From Epiperipatus broadwayi (taxonomy: Eukaryota > Onychophora > Udeonychophora > Euonychophora > Peripatidae): 64,000 nucleotides of DNA. The position numbers and the translations under genes are program-made. Under the pieces are notes generated by a model. The model saw only the letters and a program-made list of their open reading frames with translations, made no database searches and was not told the origin of the DNA. The stretch is taken from assembly GCA_028023455.1 (NCBI GenBank), contig JAQFVV010006454.1, positions 464,001 through 528,000 of the forward strand, in the 5' to 3' direction. The first letter of the stretch is position 1; every line of letters starts with the position of its first letter. Below are positions 28,331-40,560 of the stretch, in pieces.

Positions 28331-29175
28331 ATCATGATCAGAGTAGCCCAGTTATTACGTTTATTATAGTTATTTATTAATGCTAAGCTATTAGCTAAAG
28401 AAAATAGTTCTAAATGTTAATTAGAAAATAATAATTCAAAAACAACAAATCAGGATTTACATGAGATATATATATATTTAATAACATATTAAACAAACAC
28501 ACATATATATATTACAAAAATGTTTTCACACTTGGTGTGACATTGTTTATTTACAAACTTGGAATTTGTTTTTATAAGATCCTCTTTATTAATTATTTCA
28601 TGGATATAGTTTTATAGAGTGTGCTATAACTTGTGTGGGGATTAATATGCCAATGTACAAATGTTCACAAATAAAATGCTGTGGATGAATAAAACAAATA
28701 TAAAAGATCGGAACAGATTTGGATTACAGAAAGATACCTGATAATTTAGCATTAATCATGTTGACAAATAAATTTAAATATGCAGTCTCAATTATTTATT
28801 TACAATCTTAAAATCATTATATATGTTTGATAGGCATTATTTAGACATAGCATCTTTAGAATAAGTATACAAGAAACAAACAAGGTGCTACATTTACAAG
28901 AATAAGTTATGCAATCATTAATATAAATTAGATTTATGTCTATGGGAATCGATAACGGTTTTTAAAAGAAAGCAGTTTAACTCAATGAACTGAATGTATT
29001 TTTACAACATGAATCATTATCTTTAACACATCAATTGTGACTTACTAAGGTTAGGTGGATGGTGATAAAATTAAAGAGCAGAGTAATGGTACTAGCATAC
29101 AATAAAGAAATAAGACCTCCATGGCAGTTTTGGATATTCTATCATTTTTAAATGAATATTTGAAACGAACTTAGA
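28331..29175. other. Non-coding stretch
   Basis: Short TA and CA runs; nothing else supported. Confidence 0.5.
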
Positions 29176-29370
29176 TTTGATATGTCCGCGCATTCTGGTG
29201 GAGCGATATCAAAGGAGAGGCTGGGTTGAAAGCCCAGATCTGGATGTACTATCATCTGCATCACATAATCTCATAAATCTCATGTTCCACAGGGAGTAGT
29301 GTCCCTGATTACGAATGATTTTGAAAAGTAGGACGGGAGCTTCAGGCTTCCGACATACCCAATGACAAAA
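29176..29370. other. G+C-richer island, unidentified
   Basis: About 190 bp with clearly higher G+C than the flanks. It contains a short hairpin (GCTGGG with CCCAG at about 29,220) and begins and ends with TATGTC and its inverse GACATA. It may be a small DNA element or SINE-like sequence, or an exon remnant. I cannot tell. Confidence 0.3.
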
Positions 29371-29829
29371 CAATCAAGAAATGGAAAAGATAAAATATCA
29401 GAATAAAGCAAAATGTATGCCAGCAATGTTATTGGACATGAATATAATTTTTATAATATAATTTTCATAAAATATTATTTTAAAGCTTGGAAATGGTGTA
29501 ATCTCTTGCGCAATAATCTGTTTTCAATCCTGAGTCATTTAACTAATCATAATGAATAATAACTTTTTTCTTTATCATTAAACTAATAAAATTTATATTT
29601 AAAATTTGATTCCCATATACCTATTAACTCATAGAATTTACCCTTCAGGCACCAGCAAGAAGGAATGGATTAATTATGTGAAAGTTCACAATCTTTTTTA
29701 AAATAGAAATTTAAAGACAAATTCAAAGCAATAAATTTAGCAGAATTCATCCACAATAAAAGTTTTTAATTGACTTTAAGAATAACAAATTTAAAATGAA
29801 ACCAAACTCGTGGGCAATTTCTATTTAAT
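29371..29829. other. Non-coding stretch
   Basis: A/T-rich sequence without a recognisable feature. Confidence 0.5.
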
Positions 29830-30660
29830 ATAAACAAAACTTTATTGATAGGTTTTAAAAGGAAGCCCAGCCTTTTTCCAAGTTAAACAATTATTTTTCC
29901 CCTTACTCATGAATTTGGCAATTTTGGCATATTAAAGAAAATAAATTATATCTATACATTAAACAAAATACATAAAATCTTATTGGGGCCACACACAGTT
30001 ATATATAGAAGCTAATTAAGCATGAAAGGTAAGTTAAAACTACATAATACTAATAAGGAATTACAGAGAGAGAGAGTTTAAAAGCAAAATTAGCAGAAGC
30101 TTATAAATTAATATATAAATTAAACTACAAAGGTTGAACTACATATTACACAAGTAGTTACTTATGAAGGTAGCTCTACATCAGATAAGGTTACCTAAGG
30201 ATTGCATCATAGCAAGTAAGGCAGTCAACAGTTAGAACAGTGATGGTCATCTTGGGTGGCCGGTCAGATGGAACATGCAGCAGGCAGTGAAACAGTTCTC
30301 CGAGAGAAGAAGAGAAAGATGAAAAGATTCATCTACTTATGCTTCATCGTGCAGAACTTGTGTTGGCTTCTTAAAAGTAACTAAACTCAACTGACTAAAA
30401 ACTCCTCTGAACTCAACTAAAAACTGACTTCTTTTATTCTGTGGCTCCTTTTATAAACCCTTTAATCCTGCAAAGAATGCAATTTCAGATGCTCACGCTA
30501 TCTCTGTAATCGCTTTAAAAACAACATTTAATTAGCAAAATATTTTCAACAGATAAGACTCAAAATACAATTTTAGCTGTTTTGAAAGATTTGAAAACAC
30601 TTGACAAAAGACTTGCTTTCGATTTTAATTAAGATTTATAAATTTTAATTATGGACAACG
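29830..30660 (-). mobile_element. Possible LTR (minus strand)
   Basis: On the minus strand a TATA box in good context (TTTATAAAAGGAGCC, about 30,442-30,456) is followed by G+C-richer sequence. About 600 bp further on is a polyadenylation-like CAATAAAG (about 29,845). This order (promoter then poly-A signal, with no open frame) fits an LTR. I did not find a second LTR, target duplication or clean TG...CA ends. A host promoter is an alternative. Confidence 0.3.
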
Positions 30661-30830
30661 ATCTGACTAGAGGTAAAGATAATTTTTGTATCTCGAGCTT
30701 TCCCCATTTTACATTGTTTTTACATTCCAATTCTTTAAATGCACACATATGAATATAAAAAAAATTACAATTATATAATGAAAATGTATTTTTCAGCAAT
30801 AAATATTAATAAAATTATTGCTTCATTCAT

Positions 30831-30853
30831 ATATATATATATATATATATATA

Positions 30854-30895
<42 letters not shown>
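30831..30895. repeat. (TA)n microsatellite with GAA interruption
   Basis: TA repeats of about 65 bp broken once by TGAA. Confidence 0.9.
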
Positions 30896-30902
<7 letters not shown>

Positions 30903-31002
30903 GCTTCATGCAAACTACTGTTTCATTTTATTAAATAAAAATTATTTTTACTAATCTCTAATCATTAGGCATACAGTGTGTGGGTGAATAGCATATATTT
31001 AT

Positions 31003-31031
31003 CGTGAGGTCTAACTTTCACACCTCACGGG
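31003..31031. other. Short perfect hairpin
   Basis: CGTGAGGT pairs with ACCTCACG around an 11-base loop in otherwise A/T-rich DNA. Confidence 0.5.
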
Positions 31032-31538
31032 AGGTTAGTGTAGATGGTGAAGCATGAAGCTTGATGATGATTAGACATCAACTGCTTCAATATATAGTGA
31101 TGAGAGGAATGGTGGGGAAAGACTTTAGCATGCCCCATGAATTGAAACTATCTATTACTATGTGTAATGGTGAATATGAGACTACCTAATGGCATATATT
31201 TAAAATCAAAGTGTAATTTTATTATATTAATCTTGAAATATACTCAAAATTAAAATAATTATTAATCAACAATATCACTGATTTTTTAATAAGAATAAAT
31301 CAAAGCTGACATGTGATTAAGGTTCCGTGTGTGTGAGTGAAATTCTTGATAAATTAGACAAAAATTATTTACTTAATAAGAAAAATTATTCATATTTTTT
31401 GACATTATTAGTGTAAAATAAATAAATTAAATAAATAAACTTTAACAACTTAAAGTATTTAACAAAGATTTATTTATGAAAACAGCTATGAACATCCTCA
31501 AATAATTGTATTTTTATATTGAACTATTTTCCTCATGT

Positions 31539-31690
31539 AATATGAGTGTTGAATGTTTTTAGAAAAAAATTAACTTTATTTAAATATTCTAAATATGTTT
31601 AACTGTTAGTAATAGTACATCAAACAGTAGAATCTATTTGGAATATTTAAATAAAGTTAAATTTTTCTAAAGATGTTCAATACTCATATT
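31539..31690. mobile_element. Foldback element, family F3
   Basis: Arms 31,539-31,594 and 31,637-31,690 are inverted copies containing TTTAAATAAAGTTAA and GTTCAATACTCATATT. Related pieces occur at 45,015-45,345 and 47,565-47,660. Confidence 0.75.
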
Positions 31691-32045
31691 TTTTGCTATT
31701 AAGGATTTGGCAATTTTATATTGCTAAATCTATTAATATATGGTGTATCTGAACTTGGTTCAGTCCCAAATGGCTATGTTAGATAGATAGCTGGATTGTA
31801 AGACATATAAATGTCTGCAAATTTCAGATTCTCTATTTAATAGTTATACATTAGATAAAGTGATGTTTCTGGCCTGGTATTTTTAATCTAATGCTTGGTT
31901 ATCCTAGCACCTCACTAAGGAAGCCAGTTACTGGAGTTGGAGATATTCTGCAAAGCTTGCTAAGAACTTATTTGCACGATCATTATATAACATTTGTAAT
32001 ACAAGTTTGTTAAATTAAATCATATGACATTACTTGATTTCTTTG

Positions 32046-32149
<104 letters not shown>

Positions 32150-32608
32150 AATATGAAATCTTTATTTTTTTAAAAGTTTTCTTTGAAAGTTTGTGATAAA
32201 GTCATTTGTTTAAAGTCTTCATGATGAGTGAGGTTTATAGTATGAACTTGATTTAGGTTGTTATTTTCTTTACATGGGATCATATTCTTGTTTTTCAGTA
32301 AGATGACACAATCTTCTAGAATGTTCTAACTTGGACAATTTGTAGAGATGTAAATAACTCTTTTCTCAGAATTAAGGTGTAATGATAATATAATGTTCAT
32401 TTCCAGATGAACAGCTTTCTTTCATCTGAAAATTTCTCTCTTATTTTTTTAAAAAAGAATAATTGTGATAAATAAAGTTTGACACTACATTTTGCAATCA
32501 GATTATTAAAAGATGACGATGATTAATTTTCTAAATGCATGTGATATTTATTTTAGCAGACAGGTAAAAAGGGCATGCATTTGTTACTTTTCTATTAATG
32601 ACTTTTAG

Positions 32609-32754
32609 CAATGCATTCTGATATTAGAATACCAATGAATATATATATATATATATATATAACTGATGTTTGTGGCAGCTAGCAATGCATTCTGATATTA
32701 GAATACCAATGAATATATATATATATATATATATAACTGATGTTTGTGGCAGCT
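32609..32754. repeat. Tandem duplication, about 73-bp unit
   Basis: Two adjacent, nearly identical units (32,609-32,682 and 32,683-32,754), each with a TA run in the middle and ending TTTGTGGCAGCTA. They differ only in TA number. Recent. Confidence 0.9.
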
Positions 32755-33218
32755 AATTCAAACAACAAGTCACTGATTTGTTTATTCTCTATTGATTTAT
32801 TCACATATATCTGTTACATTTAGTATAGTTAATGTTATATAAATTCTAGAATGCACAAAGTTATACTGTTTAATAATCCTTTTATATAAATTTTGAAATA
32901 ATTATACACACGTCTAACATTCATGTTTTAGAATCATTTTGTAAATTAATAAAAAATATATAAATATAAATTATTTAACTTTATATTATAATTAGTATTA
33001 TGGGTCTTCAAATATACATAATTTATTTGTTAATTTTGATTTATTCATAAACACAATTGTTTTAAAATAACTTACTGATTAAGTTCTAAAATTACAATTA
33101 TAATTATAATTGTGTTTTTAAAATAAATATTTCTAGGTAAAATATAATTAATTGGTTTATATGTGATGAATAAAAATGAATAAACAAGTAAATGATTTCA
33201 CACAACGTAAATGAAACA

Positions 33219-33221
<3 letters not shown>

Positions 33222-33258
<37 letters not shown>

Positions 33259-33264
33259 TATTCC

Positions 33265-33302
<38 letters not shown>

Positions 33303-33316
33303 GGAATACTCATATT
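33222..33316. repeat. Cruciform-like TA array
   Basis: A TA tract, then ATGAGTATTCCTAATTA, a second TA tract, and the exact inverse TAATTAGGAATACTCAT. The whole can form a hairpin with a TA stem. Confidence 0.85.
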
Positions 33317-33568
33317 ACTACATACTCTTTCAGTTAGTAAAAAATATGTTTTATGTTCATTTCTAGAGCACTTTCCTCGTATAATTGTTTTCTCATTAGC
33401 AAGTTTTTTTTTTTCTTTTTAAAATTTGTTTCTTTTATTCATTTTCTTTTCTGTTTTGAATAACATTTTTTATTAGTGAGTACTTTTCTACATAATTTTA
33501 TTGTCTATACAATGAGTACTGTTTGCAGAACCAAGTTATTAATTATTCAAGGAATATATATATATATA

Positions 33569-34030
33569 ACAAGTTATAAATTTCATAACTTGCTTTTAAG
33601 CTTGCATTTAAATGTTCACTAGAGAGAGCTTACCAATAGCTCTAATCAAGCTTCATTTTATAAGTACCAAAAAAAAGAATTTAAAATATCTATCAGAAAG
33701 TCCCTATCTTCAGACCAATTGGTTTTGAGCTTGTGGTTCACCTCAGTGAACACTGGGACTTTAGAAACTAGATCTAAAATTCTAAGTCAAAAGTCAGCAC
33801 TTATGTCAGGCTTTCAAATTGATAGTAACATGTTTTATAAGTGCTTATTTTTGAGTTATCATTCTATATGTATTTTCTAGAGTCCCAGTGCTCCACTGAG
33901 GAGAGCCACAAGCTTGAAACTGATTGGACTGGAGATAGGGACTTTCCGATAGAGATTTTGAATTCTTTCTCTTTTGGCTCTTATAAAATAAAGGTTGATT
34001 AGAGGTATTGGTCAGCTTCTCTAGTGAATA
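33569..34030. mobile_element. Foldback element, family F1 (long copy)
   Basis: Imperfect inverted arms about 33,600-33,790 and 33,875-34,027. Left-arm blocks AAGCTTCATTTTATAAG, AGAAAGTCCCTATCT and CCAGTGTTCACTGAGGTG-type sequence recur inverted on the right. The left end matches the element at 11,700. It lies just downstream of the decayed gag gene. Confidence 0.7.
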
Positions 34031-34048
34031 TATATCATAAGATTTTTC

Positions 34049-35760
34049 TCATGAACAGTCTTTAACTTGTAACACTCTCGATATCTGGGTATTTTTTTCT
34101 ATATTACACTGGCATAATAATAAATTATGTTCAATAGGTTTTGCCATGTTTCTCCTAATAATGTGTATAATTTGTTTTTCAGACAAGAGTGTCATGCATG
34201 CTTTTAATTTAGCTATTTGTCTTCTGAAAATGTGACTGTAACTTTGTTTACTTACATTGTATTTCTTCTGCATTACTTGGTAATTTATTCAATCTTATTT
34301 TTCTTCATTCAAAAATTCAGACATTACTAATCTTTTATAAACTGTATTGTTATACAGTTATCCCACAAATATTTTGCCACAGATTATAATTAATGTTTTC
34401 CAATAATTAATTTTCCTTGTTCAATTCATTTTCTTACTTTGAATAATTCTTCTTATCAATTCCCAGTAATCTGTTGGATCCTTATTAAATCCATCTTAAC
34501 AAATTTGAATCTGAATAAACTAAGAAACATTTGAGTTAATTGAACTCCAATATTCATTGACATCTAAATTTTCTGTATTATTTTTATAAAATACTGGTAT
34601 GTTGTTATTTAAATTATGTCCTATAAAATTCTCCTTAATATTCACCTCTTCCATTTTCTCTATAAACTCATCTTCCATAGTCTTATATTTATTTCCATTA
34701 TTTGAATTCTTTTTTACCTGAACATTCTCTGTTTTTCTGTCATTATCTTCTAACAATATTTCCTTTCTCTGTTGCCAATCTTTTTCTGCATTTTTTTAAT
34801 CCCATCATTCATACTTACTATATTTCAGTTAACTTTTAATCATAGTTTTTTACTTATTTTGACTAAATTAGTATTAACTTCTAACAACTCTTATTTAAAA
34901 TTATCTACTTTTGACAGTTTCATTTGTCTCAACTTTTCAGTATTCTAGAAATCCAAAATTTTGTCTTTTATTTCCTTATCTTTGTTTTCTCTTTGATCTT
35001 CAACATCATCATCTTTAATCTCCATTTCAATTCCATCTATCCATCTAGAAATATTACAAGCACATGATTCAAAAAATTATGTAATTTATTGCAATTTAAC
35101 ATTGTCAAATTTAAATTTGACAATGAGATGTTTACAATATTTTTCCAATTTTTATGATGCCTTCTTTTAGTTGGTGATTCATCATTTCCACTTCTTGTCA
35201 AACTGCAAATTTAAACATTTGATGTGAGTTTGTCGTTTCTTGCTTAAATTCTGTAAGGCCATTATGTAGGAATTTATGCTCTGTTAGTAGTTGCATCTAA
35301 AAAGCTAGAGACTCCAAATTTGATTCCTTGCATTCAGCTTCTATTTACTTTAGTCCATATTCAATTTTGATCTGGATCTTTCTAAATCCTATAATTCAGT
35401 TTTTGATTCACTATGAAATTTTAATAAATATTTCCAAAGATGGTTAAATCTAATTTACAATTTATTCCAAAATTCTAGGTTATCTTTGTCTATTTTGTCT
35501 ACCATATTATTAATTTCAAGTTTAGAACCTTCCAATTTAGCCATTAATTTAGTCCTACTTGGAGTTCAGTTTTGGATTGCTTAAACTCATTATCAATTTT
35601 AAATTTGAGAATTTTTCAATTTTGTGACATGGCTACTATCTTGGGTTCTAATTTTTTTGAATTAACATCCATTTTTGTTTCAAGTGCTTCAAAGTCTTTA
35701 GGATTAATATCTAGTTTATTTTTTAAACTATCATTATTTCTAAACCATCAATGTTAGACC
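34049..35760 (-). pseudogene. Decayed Gypsy-like gag gene with coiled coil
   Basis: The minus strand holds a broken reading frame with few stops relative to its length. The upstream part is lysine- and glutamate-rich with heptad-like spacing (DSLKNKLDINPKDFEALETK..., then KTELQ...). The next piece (34,520-34,756, 78 codons) ends IPVFYKNNTENLDVNEYW, resembling the P-x-F-x-G-x-x-E-x-x-x-x-W start of retrotransposon gag domains. The last piece (34,049-34,273) has FRRQIAKLKA, LSEKQIIHIIRRNMAKPIEHNLLL and a run like the end of a Retrotrans_gag domain. The family role is particle formation for an LTR retrotransposon. At least five stops and two frameshifts make it a pseudogene. No pol region is visible beside it. 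Confidence 0.5.
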
Positions 35761-36050
35761 TGATCAGCATGTCATTTTTAAGACTTTCCTAGAATTTTTT
35801 GTTTAATTTTCATTTGTCAAGTGAATTAAAGTTTTACAACTTTTGATTGGTCAATTAAAAAATTCAATCACAAAAATATATCCATGTTTTAATATTATAT
35901 TCATTTTAGTTTCATTTGTAAAAAGTATATTAATAATTGGCCATATTTATGAAAGTGAACAAAAGTTTTTTCAAAAATAAATTTCTATTTATAATTATTT
36001 TATAGTGGAGAATCTCAAAAGAATGTTTGTAACCTATTAGAAAATGTTGA
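35761..36050. other. Non-coding stretch
   Basis: A/T-rich, upstream of the gag relic; no LTR recognised. Confidence 0.4.
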
Positions 36051-36054
36051 GTAT

Positions 36055-36480
36055 GTCAGTGATTTTCTTTCTCAATTTATGTTCCTGTAAAAGTAAAGAA
36101 TTTTTTACTATAATCTTACTATTTTTCTAAATAATTATAATTTCAGCATATTTTACCAAAATACATTATAATATGTAAAGAAATGCCAGAAAAATACCCT
36201 AAATTATTCATTTCAGTTTGAAAATAAAATAAAGAGCTTGGAGTGATAAAAATTGCTGGCAGGTGTCAAAATTGTTGTGGGGACTGGCTTCGTTTTCAAT
36301 TTGCGTTCATGTAAAAGTATACAATTTTTTGCTAAAATTTTACTATTTTTCTAAATTAACTATATTTTCAGTATATTTTATGAAAATAATTTATAATATG
36401 TAAGAAAAATAATAAAAAAACATTCTAAGACATTAATTTTTATTTTCAAAATCAAAACAGAAGTTGAAGCGATGAAAATT
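36055..36480. repeat. Diverged tandem duplication, about 230-bp unit
   Basis: Two adjacent units (about 36,055-36,275 and 36,285-36,480) share CATGTAAAAGTA/CCTGTAAAAGTA, ACTATTTTTCTAAAT, a TTTCAG(C/T)ATATTTTA block and AATATGTAA. Divergence is well above that of the 19-kb duplication, so it is older. Confidence 0.75.
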
Positions 36481-37189
36481 ATTAATAGATGTTATTCTAT
36501 TTTCTTAAATGCGAACCAACCAATCAGCATTTAGAAAATCCTATCTTCTCCATTTGTTGTAACTTCTTATGTCAATATTATTGAATTTCTTACTTGTAAA
36601 ATAATTCTAGAGAGGGCAGCATCTTACGGTACATTTTAAGCTTTAAAATAAACATAAAAACACTGTCGTAGCTCAAAAATTAATGGTTTCCGATCGACTT
36701 CAAACCATGACTGTCCTGGCATGGATGTTTCTCAAAAGGGGTTAACATCACTCATGATTTTAAATTTCAGTAGAATAAGTAAATATTAAGATAACAAAAA
36801 TAGGCATAACAAGTAATATCATAGTCCTGGTATACATTCCCTTTTTTGCTGCTTCTATAAAAAAATATCATATATATGCATATGCATGAGAATCCTGATT
36901 AATTTTAAGTCTGTAATACAAATTAGTATTATTAACTATTATTATTTTGTCTCAATGAGTGAAATATATATAATGAATGTGATGCAAAAAAAAATTGCTT
37001 AGATAAATGTTCCATGTATGTTGAAAATTCTCTCACAATCACATGCTTATAAATCTACTTATTTATGCTAGCAATTATTCTCAGGCAGCACATTTAAAAA
37101 ACCACTTAGAACTGTATATTATATAAATAAACTCCCAAACTTCATCTTAATCATGCCTCTTATATGGCAGTGTCATTTGTAAAAGTATG
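36481..37189. other. Non-coding stretch
   Basis: A small G+C-richer patch at about 36,685-36,760. Otherwise nothing supported. Confidence 0.4.
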
Positions 37190-38920
37190 GAATACAAGTG
37201 GGATGTGGAAAAAGGACTCCAACATGTACCATAAATCAAAACTATTTTTCACTATGTGTAATTGTAAAAGAACTAGGTTCTTGTATATATTTAAAATCAA
37301 AGGGTAATTTTATTGACCTTAGAATATATTCAAAATTAAAATAATTAATAATCAATAATCTCGTGGAATTAATTATAATAAAAATAAATCAAATTAAACA
37401 CACGATTAAGGATTCATGTGAGTAAGTGATATTCTTGATAACTTAGACAAATATGAATTTATTAATAAGAAAAATGTATATTTTATTTGACATCACTAAC
37501 ATAAAAAGTAACTTAAATGAATGAATTTTAACAGTCTAAGCTACATAATAAAGGTTTTATTTATGAAAACAACTATAATAAGCATTCTCAAATTAATGTT
37601 ACATACGATTATATTAATATTTTAAAGGTAAAAACAAAGTTTTAGAATGACTGGAACAAGTGAAAGGATTGTGTATGTTACGATAATATTAAACTATATT
37701 TGAAGATGTTGATCATTTGGTTTATTCGCATAAACAAAGATTAATACTTTATCTGCCAACTGTCTACTTATTCACTCTATTAGACATTGAGGAAATATGT
37801 GCACTTAAATATATAAAATTATATAATTAAATTTGTATTACCAGTGCAAGTAAATAAGTTCTTCAATGTTCTAGAAGTATAAAATAAAATAAGGGCATAA
37901 TATTTATATATATATAATAACCAACATTGTCTATATTTATTTTTTAAAACCTTTCTTTGAGAGTTTGTGAAAAAGTTTATCATGAACGAAGATCGGAGCT
38001 ACTTTAAGCACTTATTTTCTCAACCTAGGTTAGTTGTTTTTGTTTTTGAGTAATAAGATGCATTCTTCTAGAATGTTTTGACTTGGACAGTTTGTGGAGA
38101 TCTAAACAATTCTTTTTTCAGAAAAATATGATCAGCTTCTTTCCTGAAATTTTTTTTATATTTTAAAGAAAAATAATTTTGATAAATAAAGTTTATAAAT
38201 ACAATTTACAAATTCTTGCAGAATGATAATGACTAATTTTCTAAATGCATGCAATAATTGTGTTAGCAACCAGGCATCAGAAATAGCAGGCATTCCATCC
38301 TGATGTTTAAATACAATGAAGATATATACGTGAGTGTGTGATGTTGATAGTAGTTAATTCAAACAGCAAGTCAGTGATATTTTTTTATTTTCTATTAATT
38401 TATTCAGATATATCTTTGTTATGTTTAGTATAGTTACTGATATATAAATTCTAGAATACATCAGGCTATGTAGTTTAATAATTATTTTATATAAATTTTG
38501 AATAACTATACACACATTTAATGTTTACATTTTCAAATCCATTTCGAGATTAATAAAAAATATTTAAATATAAATATTTAACTTTATATTAGAATTAGTA
38601 TAAAGGATCTTTAAATATACATATTTTATTAGTTAATTTTCATTTATTCGTACATAGAATTATTTTAAAATAACTTAGTGTTTAAATTCTTAAGTTGTAA
38701 CTAAGCTTTTATTTTCTAACTTTATTTTAAAATGAGAATATTTTTAAAATAAACATTTCTAAGTAAATAATAGTTAATTAGTTTACATGCTATGAATAAA
38801 AATGAATAAGTAACAAGTAAATGATTTCATGCAAAATAAAATAATTAATGAAACAAACATATATATATATTGATTTGTATTTAGGAATAGACATATTACT
38901 ACAATATATATAATACTTAA
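37190..38920. repeat. Old direct duplication, copy B
   Basis: Partner of 31,090-33,330 in the same orientation, about 6 kb away, without the internal foldback or the 100-bp TA tract. Shared blocks are listed with copy A. The simpler structure suggests B is closer to the ancestral unit. Confidence 0.75.
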
Positions 38921-38999
38921 ATACATATACATTATCTATACAAAACTCTATATATTTAGATCTTAATAAATCATTATTTTACATTCCTTTTTTTTTCTT

Positions 39000-39320
39000 C
39001 CATTGTCTTGTCTCTGCAGAAATTTGGTGACAAATTGCCACTTTCTTGTACCATTTATCTTTGTTGCAGTTCTTGATAGTTTATCAGTTTCCTATTGATG
39101 TATTTCAAATCTGAACTATCACTGAAATCTGTTAATATTTTTAAATGATTTATAAGTTTTAATTTAAATTTATTGGAATGTTTCTGCATGTTAGAAATAT
39201 GAACTGTGAATATTGTTTTTTTTTTACATATTTTTGTCTTTCCTTTTGTTTTTATATGTACTGTCTTACATGTCACTAAACAGTGATCATTTCTTGTGTT
39301 GAATTTATTAAGGACGTAGA
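39000..39320 (-). pseudogene. LINE endonuclease-domain relic
   Basis: Minus-strand translation reads VLNKFNTRNDHCLVTCKTV and then a basic run KTKGKTKICKKK, matching the end of the apurinic-type endonuclease of LINEs (fn-T-G-S-D-H-R-L-V). The active-site Asp-His pair is kept. It continues FKLKLINHLKILTD...DLKYINRKL, like the linker that follows in RTE- or craTA-type proteins. The 73-codon open piece is 39,055-39,276. The rest of the LINE is missing. It abuts the PLE pair. Confidence 0.6.
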
Positions 39321-39525
39321 ATTTTGTATAACTCTATAAAAATTTTTTACTTCTTGATTAGAATGAGATCTATAATTATTATTTTTTATCTATAAATTAT
39401 AATTCTATTGTAAGTCATTTTTATCCACTTATAAAGAAAAGATTACCTTATTTTAAACTTTTAATATGTAGGGGAGTATGCTTTTGTTCTAGTTGATAAA
39501 ATCAAATAATAAAACTCAGTGTCTG

Positions 39526-40560
39526 GAATTTATGGTGAGTTTAAAATACTAGTATAAAACGCATTATGGCAAATTTATAAATTTACATATTTCAATTATT
39601 GGTCAAAGCAACATAAAGGCTTTTTTGTTAATCATATAAAAATCATTCATGATAAACAACATCTTTTTGATCTTTCTCTTTCAATAAACACATTTAGTAC
39701 ATGCTTAGTTAACATTTTTCAGGTCAAACTTATAACCAGAATTTACTTCATGCATGAAGAACACTGGCTTAACACTGTGATCATTTTTCATGTGCTTGTG
39801 GAGTTATTTATACTATGCCTATCTGATGATAATATCAGCACTCAATTCTCTGTAATAAACTGCATTGCAAGAAGAATCCCTGAAGTCAATTATATAAATG
39901 ATCTAAAGGGTCTAGTCTAGATGCAATCTATCTTTTGTATTGTTGATAAGTTTATTTAGGCTAGGAATTGATTGAAAACTGATGTGGAAATTATTATATC
40001 ATATGTTTTATAAATGACAGGACATCCTGGACATGAAGAGAAGACTTATCCAGTGGTTTGTATTATTGGGATCTGGAATTAGCCTTTATTTTTGGAATAG
40101 AATTTATTGAGTTTTCTGATCAAAATTTTATAACTGCAATACTTTTTACCATAGTCCTCAATATTGGCCTTATGATTCACTTCATTATCTTAAGTTTTTT
40201 ATATAGAAAACATTTGATAATTTGTGTGATATAGAAGTGTACAAATGGGAATGTATTGATCTCTAAATGTTGAAGATATTAACAATCATTCTATAATCTC
40301 ATTTATCATTGTTCTTTGTACATAAAAGTCTAAAATTGAAGGCATTAATATGTATCTTCCTATTCTGTAGCCCTACCAAAAAGAAACATTATATTAATTC
40401 ATGGTGTATAGTATTGAAGTGTTCCTCTGATGCATAAATAAGTAGATTGTCTACATACTGTATCTAGAGTGACTTAAATTCAATTGACAGTATCTTGACA
40501 TAATTGTTAAATTGAGGAAGCAATTATCAAAATATGTGTCCACGTAATCTAACTCAATTT
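39526..40560 (-). pseudogene. Older Penelope-like copy, minus arm of head-to-head pair
   Basis: Reading the minus strand, degraded motifs appear in order: YVDNLLIYASEEHF (reverse transcriptase motif C, YVDD to YVDN) at about 40,420-40,465; a broken FLDFYVQRT-like block at about 40,330; a thumb region; then CNAVYYREL (GIY-YIG, Gly lost) at about 39,850-39,875, the basic region and KRKIKKMLFIMNDF. Many stops and frameshifts are present. The CATTGCAAGAA word at 39,865 is the exact inverse of one at 41,247 in the partner copy. This lineage differs from the PLE at 12.5-15.3 kb. Confidence 0.7.

Noticed and set aside
39740-39900. Possible canonical hammerhead CTGATGA near the older PLE pair (TCTGATGATAATATCAGCAC)
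   Set aside because: It is not followed by a stem and GAAA in the right spacing, and it lies inside the coding relic on the opposite strand.
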